DNA of 64,000 nt. Origin: Streptomyces sp. NBC_01451. Lineage in GTDB: Bacteria; Actinomycetota; Actinomycetes; Streptomycetales; Streptomycetaceae. The notes under the pieces were generated by a model, which was not told where the DNA came from, made no database searches, and saw only the letters and a program-made list of their open reading frames with translations. Shown piece by piece: positions 1-8,208 of this stretch. Numbering within the stretch: the first letter of the stretch is position 1; each line of letters opens with the position of its first letter. The position numbers and the translations under genes were made by a program. Where the stretch lies: positions 5,580,001 through 5,644,000 of the forward strand of contig NZ_CP109479.1 in NCBI RefSeq assembly GCF_036227485.1. The letters run 5' to 3'.

Positions 1-98
1 CGGCTGCGGGCTCGTCGTGGCTGGTCGTGCCCGCGCGGCGGTAGCCGCAGATCAAGCAGAGCCCCGCGCCCCTTCGGGACGTCCCTCGCCCGGCCTGC
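1..98. other. Window edge, no gene supported
   Basis: No coding region is supported here. The segment follows the stop codon of the minus-strand DUF3180 gene and probably holds the end of that transcript or the space before the next gene to the left. Confidence 0.4.
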
Positions 99-584
99 TT
101 ACGCGGCCGGGGCCGTGCTCGCGTTGTTGTCGTCGTCCTCCGGGAGTTTGCAGACCCGTTCCAGGAAGAAGGCCGCGGCGATGACGGCGATGCCCGCCAC
201 GACCGAGAAACCGGCGTAGACGGCCTGGTCGCGGCGGGCCGGGATGTCCAGGGACTCCAGGAGGAAGGCGCCCGTGCCGCCGTACATCCCGGCGACCAGG
301 GCGGCCACCAGGGCGCTGGCCTGGCCGAAGACGACCGCGCGGGCGGCCATCAGGGGGTCGACGCCCTTGGCGCCGGGGCGCCGGTCGCGCTGGGCCTTGA
401 GGCGGGCGCGGAGGGAGAGGGCCGTGGCCAGCAGGACCACGGCGATCAGGGCGAGGACGACGGGGGCGGCCAGCGGGACGCTGGGAAGCGTCCCCACCGA
501 GTTCCACAGCCTGGCGCCCGCCCAGGAGAGCACTCCGGCGACGACGAACACGCCGGCCAGCATCTTGACGCGCAGCTCTCTCAC
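99..584 (-). CDS. DUF3180 family membrane protein
   Basis: The 161-residue protein has four apparent hydrophobic segments: two near the N-terminus (about residues 8-25 and 38-55), one around 82-100 and one around 120-142. A charged RLKAQRDRRPGAKG loop lies between the second and third. This size and layout fit the DUF3180 family, which in actinobacteria commonly follows folK; its function is unknown. The GTG start has an AAGGGG ribosome site about 5 bases upstream. It is the last gene of the fol series, 59 bases after folK, so co-transcription is likely. Family assignment is from layout and context, not a search. Confidence 0.75.
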   Translation of the reverse strand: MRELRVKMLAGVFVVAGVLSWAGARLWNSVGTLPSVPLAAPVVLALIAVVLLATALSLRARLKAQRDRRPGAKGVDPLMAARAVVFGQASALVAALVAGMYGGTGAFLLESLDIPARRDQAVYAGFSVVAGIAVIAAAFFLERVCKLPEDDDNNASTAPAA

Positions 585-643
585 GGTGCCCCTTCAGCTC
601 CCCGGACCGGACCGCCGACCCGCGGTCGTCATGACCTTAACGG

Positions 644-1255
644 CTATTCCGGCAGCTGGAGTTCCAGGTCGGCGCGGGGCGCGACACCTTCCAGGGCGAC
701 GGCTTCCAGGAGCGTCGCCACCGGGCCGCGGCCGGGCAGCTGGGCCTCGGGGTCCACGTCGTGCCAGGGGGCGAGGACGAAGGCCCGCTCGTGGGCGCGC
801 GGGTGGGGGAGGGTGAGGGACGGGTCGTCGGAGACCTCGTCGGCGTACGCGACGATGTCGACGTCGATGGTGCGCGGGCCCCAGCGTTCCTCGCGGACGC
901 GGTGGAAGGCGTCCTCGACCGCGTGGGCGCGCTCCAGGAGGGAGGACGGCGGCAGTGTCGTCTTCAGGACGACCACGGCGTTGAAGTACGACGGCTGGCT
1001 GCCCGCCGGGACGCCCCAGGGCTCCGTCTCGTAGACCGGGGAGACCGCCTTGATCCGGACGCCCGGGGTGTCCTCCAGGGCGTCGATGGCACCCTGGAGG
1101 GTCTCCAGGCGGTTGCCCAGGTTCGAGCCGAGGGAGATGACGGCGCGTTTCGGGTTGTGCAGCGTGGTGTCTGCGGCGTCCACCTGCCGCACCACGGAGG
1201 CGGGCACCGGCTGGACGGTCGGGTCGCTGTGACTCTCGGTGAACGAGGCGGTCAT
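644..1255 (-). CDS. folK: 2-amino-4-hydroxy-6-hydroxymethyldihydropteridine diphosphokinase (HPPK)
   Basis: This 203-residue enzyme transfers pyrophosphate from ATP to 6-hydroxymethyl-7,8-dihydropterin, the step before dihydropteroate synthase. The HPPK core begins at about residue 38 with AVISLGSNLGNR. It continues through the YETEPWG segment and the PRTIDVDIVAY and LPHPRAHERAFVL motifs that hold the catalytic aspartates and substrate residues. About 37 residues precede the core, longer than in E. coli HPPK, and look unstructured. The ATG overlaps the folB stop as ATGA, indicating translational coupling. The reading frame stays open further upstream, but the ATG at 1255 is the natural start because folB occupies that DNA. 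Confidence 0.95.
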   Translation of the reverse strand: MTASFTESHSDPTVQPVPASVVRQVDAADTTLHNPKRAVISLGSNLGNRLETLQGAIDALEDTPGVRIKAVSPVYETEPWGVPAGSQPSYFNAVVVLKTTLPPSSLLERAHAVEDAFHRVREERWGPRTIDVDIVAYADEVSDDPSLTLPHPRAHERAFVLAPWHDVDPEAQLPGRGPVATLLEAVALEGVAPRADLELQLPE

Positions 1256-1620
1256 ACTCGGCTCCGGGTGATGGTGATGGTCACGTCGTCGAAGGGGACC
1301 GTGATCGGCGCGCCCGGTTTGTGGACGCACACCTCGACCTCCTGGACCCCCTGGTGCTTCAGACAGACCTGCGCGATGCGTTCGGCGAGCGTCTCTATGA
1401 GGTCGACGGGCTCGCCCTCGACGACGGCCACGACCTCCTCCGCCACGATGCCGTAGTGCACGGTTTTCGCCAGGTCGTCGTCGGCCGCGGCCGGACGGGT
1501 GTCCAGGCCCAGGGAGAGGTCCACGACGAAGGTCTGGCCCTTCTCCCGCTCCTCCGGGAACACACCGTGGTGTCCCCGGGCCCTCAGGCCGCGCAGCGCG
1601 ACACGATCCACGCGAATCAC
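1252..1620 (-). CDS. folB: Dihydroneopterin aldolase
   Basis: The protein converts 7,8-dihydroneopterin to 6-hydroxymethyldihydropterin plus glycolaldehyde in folate synthesis. At 122 residues it has the normal family length. Family motifs are visible: the N-terminal RVALRGLRARGHHGVFPEE segment, the DDDLAKTVHYG active-site stretch, the ETLAERIAQVCL helix and the C-terminal VEVCVHKPGAPI strand with its conserved lysine. The start is GTG. The stop overlaps the folK start by 4 bases. A 266-base gap separates it from the NTF2-like gene, so folB may also have its own promoter. Confidence 0.95.
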   Translation of the reverse strand: MIRVDRVALRGLRARGHHGVFPEEREKGQTFVVDLSLGLDTRPAAADDDLAKTVHYGIVAEEVVAVVEGEPVDLIETLAERIAQVCLKHQGVQEVEVCVHKPGAPITVPFDDVTITITRSRV

Positions 1621-1886
1621 TCCTGCAATCGTCGTTGGCGGCCGCTTCGGACCGGGTGCGGTCGACCCGGGCAGCCACTTCCGAATCTACCCGCGGGCAC
1701 TGACAGTGCCCGCCCCGCGAGGGGCCGGTCCACATGATGACCAGGAGGGTTCATCGAGCGTTTCCCCGTGGGAACACGGCTACTCACGGGCTGGTAGCCG
1801 CACTTACCCCGTGTTCGTGATTCCAACCACGTTCGGCCGCGTTCAGCCGCGTTCGGCCCAGGAGACGGATGCCCAGGAGACGGATG
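1621..1886. other. Intergenic region inside the fol series
   Basis: This 266-base gap separates folB from the upstream NTF2-like gene. It carries imperfect direct repeats of GCGTTCGGCC (about 1831-1858), then two copies of CAGGAGACGGATG (about 1859-1887). It may hold a promoter for folB-folK. I could not fix -35/-10 boxes with confidence and see no hairpin clear enough to call a terminator. Confidence 0.4.
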
Positions 1887-2405
1887 TCAGGAGGAGGTGT
1901 CGTCGGCCTCTGCGTCGTTCTCGTCACCCTCGTCGGTCTCGGAGAGGACCGGTGAGGCGTGGTGCGCCCAGATCTTCCAGCCGAGGGGGGTGCGCCGGAA
2001 CACGTTGGTGGCGACGACGAGCTGGCCGACCAGTGGCCCCAGTTCGTCGCTGTCCTCGGGCGCCGGGCCGCCGCTGAGGATGTTCTCGGTGCAGGTCACC
2101 AGGGCGGTGTCGCCGGTGACGGAGACATGCACGTCGGTCAGGAAGAACTGGATGTACTCGGTGTTGGCCATGATCAGCGCGTACGAGCGGAGCACCTCGC
2201 CGCGGCCTGTCAGTACCGGCCAGCCCGGGTGCACGCAGGAGACCACACCGGTCTCCGCCGGGTCGTGGTACTCCTCGTCGACGCCAAGATCGGCCGGGGT
2301 GAGCCAGAGCGCGGACAACTCGTCGAAGTCGCCCTGTTCCAGCGCCTCGTAGAAGGCGGTGTTGGCGAGTTCGACCTGCTCGACGTCGGTGTGGGGCGCG
2401 CTCAC
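1887..2405 (-). CDS. NTF2-like (SnoaL/DUF4440-type) protein
   Basis: This 172-residue protein has the pattern of a nuclear-transport-factor-2-like cone: the opening helix VELANTAFYEALEQGDFDELSALW, the segment VSCVHPGWPVLTGRGEVLRSYALI, then long strands including TALVTCTENIL and TNVFRRTPLGWKIWAHHAS. Actinobacterial relatives occur between folP and folB; no reaction has been assigned to them that I know of. I chose the GTG at 2405 because it overlaps the folP stop as GTGA, a typical coupling arrangement. It probably belongs to the folate transcription unit, but a role in folate synthesis is only inferred. The C-terminus is acidic. Confidence 0.8.
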   Translation of the reverse strand: MSAPHTDVEQVELANTAFYEALEQGDFDELSALWLTPADLGVDEEYHDPAETGVVSCVHPGWPVLTGRGEVLRSYALIMANTEYIQFFLTDVHVSVTGDTALVTCTENILSGGPAPEDSDELGPLVGQLVVATNVFRRTPLGWKIWAHHASPVLSETDEGDENDAEADDTSS

Positions 2406-3298
2406 CGGGCTCCCTCGGCGCTGTGGACCGTATCCGTGCCGCGGGCCCATTCCACCGCGCGGGCGACGCGTACGGCGTCGGCGGTGGCGCGGACCTCGTG
2501 GACGCGGACCGCCCAGGCGCCCTGGTGGGCGGCGAGCGCGGAGACGGCGGCGGTGGCGGCGTCGCGCTCCCGCGCGGGCGGCGGGGCGCCCTCGGGGCCG
2601 GCCAGTACGTGGCCCAGGAACCGCTTCCGGGACGCGGCGACCAGGAGGGGGTGACCCAGGCCCTGGAGGCGGTCGAGGTGGGCCAGGAGGGCCAGGTCGT
2701 GATCGGCCCCCTTGGAGAAACCGAGACCCGGGTCGACGACGATCCGGTCGGGGGCGACACCGCCGGCCAGTACGGCGTCCACGCGCGCGTGCAGCTCGCC
2801 GACGACCTCGGAGACGACGTCCGCGTACACGCCCTTGACGTTGCCGCCCTCCAGGAAGCCGCGCCAGTGCATGACGACGAAGGGGGCGCCCGCGTCCGCG
2901 ACGACCGGGATCATCGCGGGGTCCGCGAGGCCGCCGCTGACGTCGTTGACGAGTGCGGCGCCCGCCGCGAGCGCCTGCTCGGCGACCGAGGCGCGCATGG
3001 TGTCGACGGACACCGTGACGCCCTCGGCGGCGAGGCCGCGGACCACGGGGACGACGCGCTTGAGTTCCTCGGCCTCGTCGACGCGGGTGGCGCCGGGGCG
3101 GGTGGACTCGCCGCCGACGTCCACCAGGTCGGCGCCCTCGGTGACCAGGTCGAGGCCGTGCTTGACGGCCTTGGTCGTGTCGAACCAGCGGCCCCCGTCG
3201 GAGAAGGAGTCCGGGGTCACGTTCACGACGCCCATGACCGCGCAGCGGTCCCAGGCCGGGAGGCCGCTGACGCGGCCGCGTCCGCTGTGGTTGTTCAT
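2402..3298 (-). CDS. folP: Dihydropteroate synthase
   Basis: Condenses hydroxymethyldihydropterin pyrophosphate with p-aminobenzoate; the sulfonamide target. Diagnostic motifs occur in order: MGVVNVTPDSFSDGG (about residues 22-36), DLVDVGGESTRPGA, VSVDTMRASVAEQAL, LVNDVSGG, FVVMHWRG, IVVDPGLGFSKG and LLVAASRKRFLG (pterin and pABA sites). The HWRG and FSKG details are typical of actinobacterial forms. The start was placed at the ATG at 3298, giving 298 residues; the frame is open a further 26 codons upstream but those residues match nothing in the family. The stop overlaps the next gene by 4 bases. Confidence 0.95.
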   Translation of the reverse strand: MNNHSGRGRVSGLPAWDRCAVMGVVNVTPDSFSDGGRWFDTTKAVKHGLDLVTEGADLVDVGGESTRPGATRVDEAEELKRVVPVVRGLAAEGVTVSVDTMRASVAEQALAAGAALVNDVSGGLADPAMIPVVADAGAPFVVMHWRGFLEGGNVKGVYADVVSEVVGELHARVDAVLAGGVAPDRIVVDPGLGFSKGADHDLALLAHLDRLQGLGHPLLVAASRKRFLGHVLAGPEGAPPPARERDAATAAVSALAAHQGAWAVRVHEVRATADAVRVARAVEWARGTDTVHSAEGAR

Positions 3299-3511
3299 GC
3301 GTTCAGCGTAGGCCCCCGGCGGTGGGGCGGGTTCTGTCAGTGCGGGTGCGTTGTGGCTTGGGCCTTCGTTTCGCACCCGCCCACCCGTCTCGGTTCGTCG
3401 ATCGGCTCGGTCGAAAACATCGTCGGCTCGGGTCGAGAGGATTCCCGGCTCGGCGGGAGCACCTCACCGCTCTGTCGAACAGCGGTTGGCGGGCCCGTCC
3501 ACGTCACCGAC

Positions 3512-5407
3512 TCATACCGCGCGCACCGTCGTCCCTCTGTCCGCCGTCCCGTGGGCGCACGGGCGCGGGGTCGATGTGCGGCGGCGGAGGACGCGGGGGA
3601 GGGCCAGGGTGACGAAGCCCTCCGCCTGCATCGCGGCGAGGCCGATGCGGGGCAGGTCGCTGGAGGCGCGGTAGACGACGAAACGGGGTTCCCAGCGGGG
3701 CTGGAACTTGGCGTTGAACTTGTACAGGGACTCGATCTGGAACCAGCGGGACAGGAACACCAGCAGGCCCCGCCAGGCGCGCAGGACGGGCCCCGCGCCG
3801 ATCTTCTCGCCGCGGGCCAGGGCCGAGCGGAACATGGCGAAGTTGAGCGAGACGCGGGCGACGCCGAGGCGGGGGGCGGCCTGGAGAGCGGCGACGATGA
3901 GCAGTTCGTTCATGCCGGGGTCGGCCGCCCGGTCGCGCCGCATCAGGTCCAGGGAGACGCCGTCGGTGCCCCAGGGCACGAAGTGCAGGATCGCCTTCAG
4001 GTCGCCGTACGGGCCGGGGACCTCGTCGGCCTTGTGGGCGGTGGCGATCAGGCAGTCGCCGTCGTCCGGGTCGCCGATGCGGCCCAGCGCCATGGAGAAG
4101 CCGCGCTCGGTGTCGGTGCCGCGCCAGGCCTCCGCGGCGAGCCGGATGCGTTCCAGCTCGTTCTCCCCGACGTCACGGATGCGCCGTACCCGGGTTTCGT
4201 AGCCCGCGCGTTCGATGCGCTTGACCATCTGGCGCACGTTGCGCATCGCGCGCCCGGCGAGGGAGAAATCCGCGACGTCCACCACCGCCTCGTCGCCCAG
4301 TTCGAGGGCGTCGAGGCCGGTCTCGCGGGTCCAGACCTCGCCGCCGGTCTCGGAGCAGCCCATGACCGCGGGGGTCCAGGAGTGGGCCTTGGCCTCGTCC
4401 ATGAAACGTTCGATGGCGCCCGGCCAGGCTTCCACGTCGCCGATCGGGTCGCCGCTCGCCAGCATCACACCGGAGACGACGCGGTAGGTCACCGCCGCCT
4501 TGCCGCTGGGGGAGAAGACGACCGCCTTGTCGCGGCGCAGCGCGAAGTGGCCGAGGGAGTCGCGGCGGCCGTGCCTGTCGAGGAGAACGCGCAGCCGGTC
4601 CTCGTCCTCCGGGGTCAGGTGCGCGGCCGGGTGCTCGGGCCGGAAGGCGAAGTAGATGGTCGTGATGGCGGTCAGCAGGCCCAGGGCGCCGAGCGAGTAG
4701 CCGACGGTCCAGGAGGTGGGCCCGTCGTAGTCGACGGGGCCCTCGAAGCCGAACAGGCCGTACAGGACGTGGGTGATGCGGTCGGCGAGGCTCGGGTCGC
4801 CGTACATGCGGTCGCCGTGGGCGCTCACTATGACCAGCCCGAGCGCGAGTGAACCAGCGCTCATCAGCACGAAGTTGGTGAGCGCGCGCCAGCGGCTGCG
4901 CGGGTCGGGGAGTGCCTCGAACTCGGTGCGGTGGCGCAGCAGCACCACCAGCAGGAGTACGGAGATGACGAGCCCGACGAGCGAGTGCCGGTAGGTGAAC
5001 TGGGCCACGGCGCCGGCCGGCAGCAGGGCCACGGCGGCGCGCCAGGCGCGGCGCTTGCGGCGCCTGAGGCCGTGCGCGAGGAGCAGCAGGAGGACGCCGG
5101 TGCTGAGGGAGAGCGCGGCGGCGAACGGGCCGAGCGCGCCGGGCAGCACCTCCGCGATGGTGTGCATCCGGCTGTGCCTGAAGCGCGGGAAGACTCCCGC
5201 TGCGATGTCGACCAGACCCACGAGCGCACAGGCCCGGGCGACGACGGCGGGGACGGCCTCGGGACGCGGGCCGCGCAGTATGCGCCGCACTCGGCTTGAT
5301 CGTCCCGGAACCTCGCCCGACATTTCCCCATCTATCCTGACAGACATCGCATCCCGTAGTTCTGCGAGAGACCTGGAATCCGGAGCCAATCCGGCATCCG
5401 GCGACAT
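3512..5407 (-). CDS. Phosphatidylglycerol lysyltransferase-type membrane protein (MprF/LysX-like, no LysRS domain)
   Basis: The 631-residue protein combines an N-terminal membrane region with a C-terminal aminoacyl-lipid transferase domain (DUF2156). The membrane part has about five or six hydrophobic segments between residues 50 and 255, including GPFAAALSLSTGVLLLLLA, LVGLVISVLLLVVLL and FVLMSAGSLALGLVIV. The C-terminal domain includes KAAVTYRVVSGVMLASGDPIGD, a FMDEAKAH helix and SLYKFNAKFQPRWEPRFVVY near the end, all typical of enzymes that move lysine from lysyl-tRNA onto phosphatidylglycerol. Mycobacterial LysX carries a lysyl-tRNA synthetase fusion; none is present here. Start: ATG with GAGGG upstream; internal ATGs at 5347 and 5323 are alternatives. 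Confidence 0.85.
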   Translation of the reverse strand: MSPDAGLAPDSRSLAELRDAMSVRIDGEMSGEVPGRSSRVRRILRGPRPEAVPAVVARACALVGLVDIAAGVFPRFRHSRMHTIAEVLPGALGPFAAALSLSTGVLLLLLAHGLRRRKRRAWRAAVALLPAGAVAQFTYRHSLVGLVISVLLLVVLLRHRTEFEALPDPRSRWRALTNFVLMSAGSLALGLVIVSAHGDRMYGDPSLADRITHVLYGLFGFEGPVDYDGPTSWTVGYSLGALGLLTAITTIYFAFRPEHPAAHLTPEDEDRLRVLLDRHGRRDSLGHFALRRDKAVVFSPSGKAAVTYRVVSGVMLASGDPIGDVEAWPGAIERFMDEAKAHSWTPAVMGCSETGGEVWTRETGLDALELGDEAVVDVADFSLAGRAMRNVRQMVKRIERAGYETRVRRIRDVGENELERIRLAAEAWRGTDTERGFSMALGRIGDPDDGDCLIATAHKADEVPGPYGDLKAILHFVPWGTDGVSLDLMRRDRAADPGMNELLIVAALQAAPRLGVARVSLNFAMFRSALARGEKIGAGPVLRAWRGLLVFLSRWFQIESLYKFNAKFQPRWEPRFVVYRASSDLPRIGLAAMQAEGFVTLALPRVLRRRTSTPRPCAHGTADRGTTVRAV

Positions 5408-5547
5408 TGCGCCCTCTAGGACGGTGTCTCAGGGGAAGAGGTTCACTCCCCCGTGGAAAGCCGTATCAAAGGACATCCAAAGCCCGGGGCAAGCCGCAGT
5501 GAAGGAAGCGCGCGGGTCGCCGGCGAAGAGAGTGGGCGACTGCAGTC

Positions 5548-6669
5548 ATGGGTCTCACGAGCAAGACAGTGCTGGCGCTGGCGATCCTGGCCGCCGCACT
5601 GCTGTTCATCGGCACCATCGTGTTCTGGCCCCGGCTGGCGCGCCGCAACTGGCGGGCCGTCGGCGGCCGGACGGTGCTGCTGCTGGCCACGCAGGTCGCG
5701 GTGTTCGCCTCGGTCGGTCTCGCCGTCAACCAGAGTTTCGGTTTTTACGCCTCCTGGGACGACCTCCTGGGCAGGGAGACCGACCAGGGAGTGGTCGTCG
5801 ACCACAGCACCGGTGCGCACGGCGGCTTCCAGGTGCTGTCCACCCAGTCGGTGAGGGTGCCGGGCGGTCATCTGCCCAGGGTCGGCGGCCAGATCCAGAA
5901 GATCGGCATCGTCGGCAGGAAGACGGGCATCACCTCTCCGGCGTACGTCTATCTGCCGCCGGAGTACTTCCAGCCGCAGTACGCGAAGCGCACCTTTCCC
6001 GTGGTCGTCGTGCTGACCGGCTATCCGGGGACCGCGAAGGCCCTCGTCACCAAGCTCGACTTCCCGCACACCGCGCACGAGTTGGCGGGCGAGGGCAGGG
6101 CGCAGCCGATGATCCTGGTGATGCTGCGGCCGACCGTGGCGCCGCCCCGGGACACCGAGTGCGTGGACGTGCCGGGCGGGCCGCAGACGGAGACGTTCTT
6201 CGCACATGACCTGCCGGCGGCCGTCGCGGGCCACTACCGGGTGGGGCCGGGCCCCGGCAGCTGGGGCATCATCGGCGACTCGACGGGCGGCTACTGCGCA
6301 CTGAAGCTCGCGATGCACCACCCGCGCGTGTACACGGCGGCGGTGGGCCTGTCGCCGTCCTACAAGGCGCCGATCGACGCCACCACGGGAGACCTCTTCC
6401 AGGGTGACAGGAAGCTGAAGCGCCACGCCGACCTGGAGTGGTACATCGAGCACATGCCGCCGCCCGACGTCTCCCTACTGGTCACCACCAGCAGGCACGG
6501 AGAGGCCAACTACGGCCCGACGATGCGGTTCGTGGACCTCGTCAGGACGAAGGCCCCGACCCGGATCTCCACGATGGTCCTGGAGAGCGGCGGCCACAAC
6601 TTCAACACCTGGCGGCGGGAGATCCCCGGTTCGCTGGAGTGGCTGAGCGGGCGGCTGACGGATCGCTGA
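5548..6669 (+). CDS. Membrane-anchored esterase, antigen-85/EstA-like alpha/beta hydrolase
   Basis: This 373-residue protein has two N-terminal hydrophobic helices (about residues 7-27 and 42-60), then an extracytoplasmic alpha/beta hydrolase domain. The nucleophile elbow is GIIGDSTGGYCALKLA, with the serine in GDSTGG. Oxyanion-side and acid/histidine features appear as YLPPEYFQPQYAKRTFPVVVVLTGYPG and, near the end, LESGGHNFNTWRREIPGSLEWL with the likely catalytic histidine. The fold resembles corynebacterial mycolyltransferases and D-type esterases; Streptomyces lacks mycolates, so the substrate is unknown. It diverges from the lysyltransferase gene across 140 bases, so both may act on the envelope. 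Confidence 0.8.
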   Translation: MGLTSKTVLALAILAAALLFIGTIVFWPRLARRNWRAVGGRTVLLLATQVAVFASVGLAVNQSFGFYASWDDLLGRETDQGVVVDHSTGAHGGFQVLSTQSVRVPGGHLPRVGGQIQKIGIVGRKTGITSPAYVYLPPEYFQPQYAKRTFPVVVVLTGYPGTAKALVTKLDFPHTAHELAGEGRAQPMILVMLRPTVAPPRDTECVDVPGGPQTETFFAHDLPAAVAGHYRVGPGPGSWGIIGDSTGGYCALKLAMHHPRVYTAAVGLSPSYKAPIDATTGDLFQGDRKLKRHADLEWYIEHMPPPDVSLLVTTSRHGEANYGPTMRFVDLVRTKAPTRISTMVLESGGHNFNTWRREIPGSLEWLSGRLTDR

Positions 6670-6758
6670 CGCCCCAAGGCCTGTGAAGGGGTTTGGCGCT
6701 GCTGTGTTTTTACCGGGCGGGGCACCAAGATTCGCCTACGCGCGGTAAGTTTCTGGCC

Positions 6759-8108
6759 ATGCCACGTGGACGTCACCGCCATTCACCACCTCTGCACCGG
6801 CTGCTGCCTCCTGCGGCGATCGCGGGCGTCTCGCTCGTCTGCGCCCTGGGGCCATGGGCGTTCACGGATACCGGCGTTCTCCGGGTGATCGCCGCGTTCG
6901 CCGCGGCGGTCACGGTCGTCGGCGCGGCCGTCATGCGGCGCTGGGACGGGGACGCGGGCAAGCAGGTCGCCGACCTCACGCGCGCACGTGCGGGCGACGA
7001 CTGGCGGCACGAGGAGCGCGTCGCCGAGTTGGAGACCGACCTGGAGGAGTCCCGCGAACTGCGGGTCAAGCTGGAGCAGAAGCTGCGCGCGAAGCGGACC
7101 GAGCTCCAGGGGCTGCGCAACGAGCACGCGGCGCTGCTGCGGCGGTACGCCACGGCGGAGACCGAGCGGGCCAGCGCGCTGGAGGTCCGGCGGCTGCTGG
7201 AACTGGAGGCCTCGGTACCGGCTCAGGACGCGGACGTCGACGCCGACGTGAGCACGGCCGTTGATGTTGACGTGGATGCGGACGCGGATACGGATGCGGA
7301 CGTCGACGTGAAGTCGGCTGTGGCCACGGATTCGGGCGACCTGACGGACAAGGCGGCCGAGGCGGACAAGGCGGCCGAGGCCGACTCCGACGCGGCGGCG
7401 CTGGACGCGGCGGCGGCCGGGGTGTCGGCGGCGCTCGGCGCGGTCGGCGCGCAGACCGCGGACGACGTGGACGGCTCGGAGTCGGAGGGGAGCCAGGCGG
7501 CACCGACGATCTTCTCCCCGGAGGGTTCCTCGCTGTTCCTGCGGGCGCGGGCGGCACTGGCCAGGTTCGACGGAGAGGTCCCGGCGAAGGCCGAACCGGC
7601 CCCGGGCATCGCGGAGACGACCGCCGAGGTCCCGGATACCCCCGAGGTCCCCGACAGCCCGGCCGCCGTCAAGGCGGAGGCCGTGCTGGAGGACGAGGCC
7701 ATGGGGAAGCCCGAGGCGGCCCGCGGGCATACGCGCGCCGCCGCCACTCCCGCCGAGGCGAACCCCGCCAAGCCCGTGCGCGGTTTCGGGCACTTCACCG
7801 TCCCCACCGCGGTGGCCGTCGTACCGACGACCGTGCCCGTGCGCAGGCCCGCCGTTCCCGGCGGGTTCGACTTCTTCGGCACACAGAAGGAGACGGCGTC
7901 GGCCGCGTTGGACGCCGTGCAGAACGAGGACCTCGCCGACGTCGTCGGGCAGGAGGCGCTCGCGCTGCACAAGGCGGAGTCCGAGGCGCAGTTCAAGCCC
8001 GCGGACGAGGAGTCGCGCGGGGTCGGCAACGGTCAGGTGATCGACTTGACGGCGCACGACGAGACCGAGCAGATCGACCTCCAGGGGCTGCGGAGCGCGG
8101 TTTCCTGA
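6759..8108 (+). CDS. Membrane protein with coiled coil and low-complexity acidic repeats
   Basis: The 449-residue protein starts with a basic MPRGRHRHS segment and two hydrophobic helices (residues 17-35 and 40-56). A coiled coil rich in charged heptads follows (about 75-150: RVAELETDLEESRELRVKLEQ and onward). Then comes an Asp-Val-Ala repeat tract of DVDADADTDAD type (about 160-185) and a long Ala/Glu/Pro-rich region. The C-terminal about 130 residues look more conserved, with VRGFGHFTVPTAVAVVPTTVPVRR and GGFDFFGTQKETASAALDAVQ. I do not recognise a catalytic domain. The start was moved 22 codons inside the open frame to the ATG preceding the basic signal-like segment. Function unknown. Confidence 0.7.
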   Translation: MPRGRHRHSPPLHRLLPPAAIAGVSLVCALGPWAFTDTGVLRVIAAFAAAVTVVGAAVMRRWDGDAGKQVADLTRARAGDDWRHEERVAELETDLEESRELRVKLEQKLRAKRTELQGLRNEHAALLRRYATAETERASALEVRRLLELEASVPAQDADVDADVSTAVDVDVDADADTDADVDVKSAVATDSGDLTDKAAEADKAAEADSDAAALDAAAAGVSAALGAVGAQTADDVDGSESEGSQAAPTIFSPEGSSLFLRARAALARFDGEVPAKAEPAPGIAETTAEVPDTPEVPDSPAAVKAEAVLEDEAMGKPEAARGHTRAAATPAEANPAKPVRGFGHFTVPTAVAVVPTTVPVRRPAVPGGFDFFGTQKETASAALDAVQNEDLADVVGQEALALHKAESEAQFKPADEESRGVGNGQVIDLTAHDETEQIDLQGLRSAVS

Positions 8109-8208
8109 CGTTCCGGGCACCCCCGGGCCCTACCGGACCCCTCAGGCACCTCCTGCTGTGATGGAACCTGCCGTCATGGAACCTGCCGTGATCGGACGTG
8201 GGTGCCTG
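8109..8208. other. Convergent intergenic space with short direct repeat
   Basis: One hundred bases separate two convergent genes. They contain two adjacent copies of ATGGAACCTGCCGT (about 8162-8190). No clear hairpin terminator is visible. Confidence 0.35.

Noticed and set aside
2423..4852. A plus-strand open frame of 809 codons opposite folP and the lysyltransferase gene
   Set aside because: It is the antisense of two well-supported genes, has no recognisable domain and exists because high-GC DNA keeps the opposite frames open.
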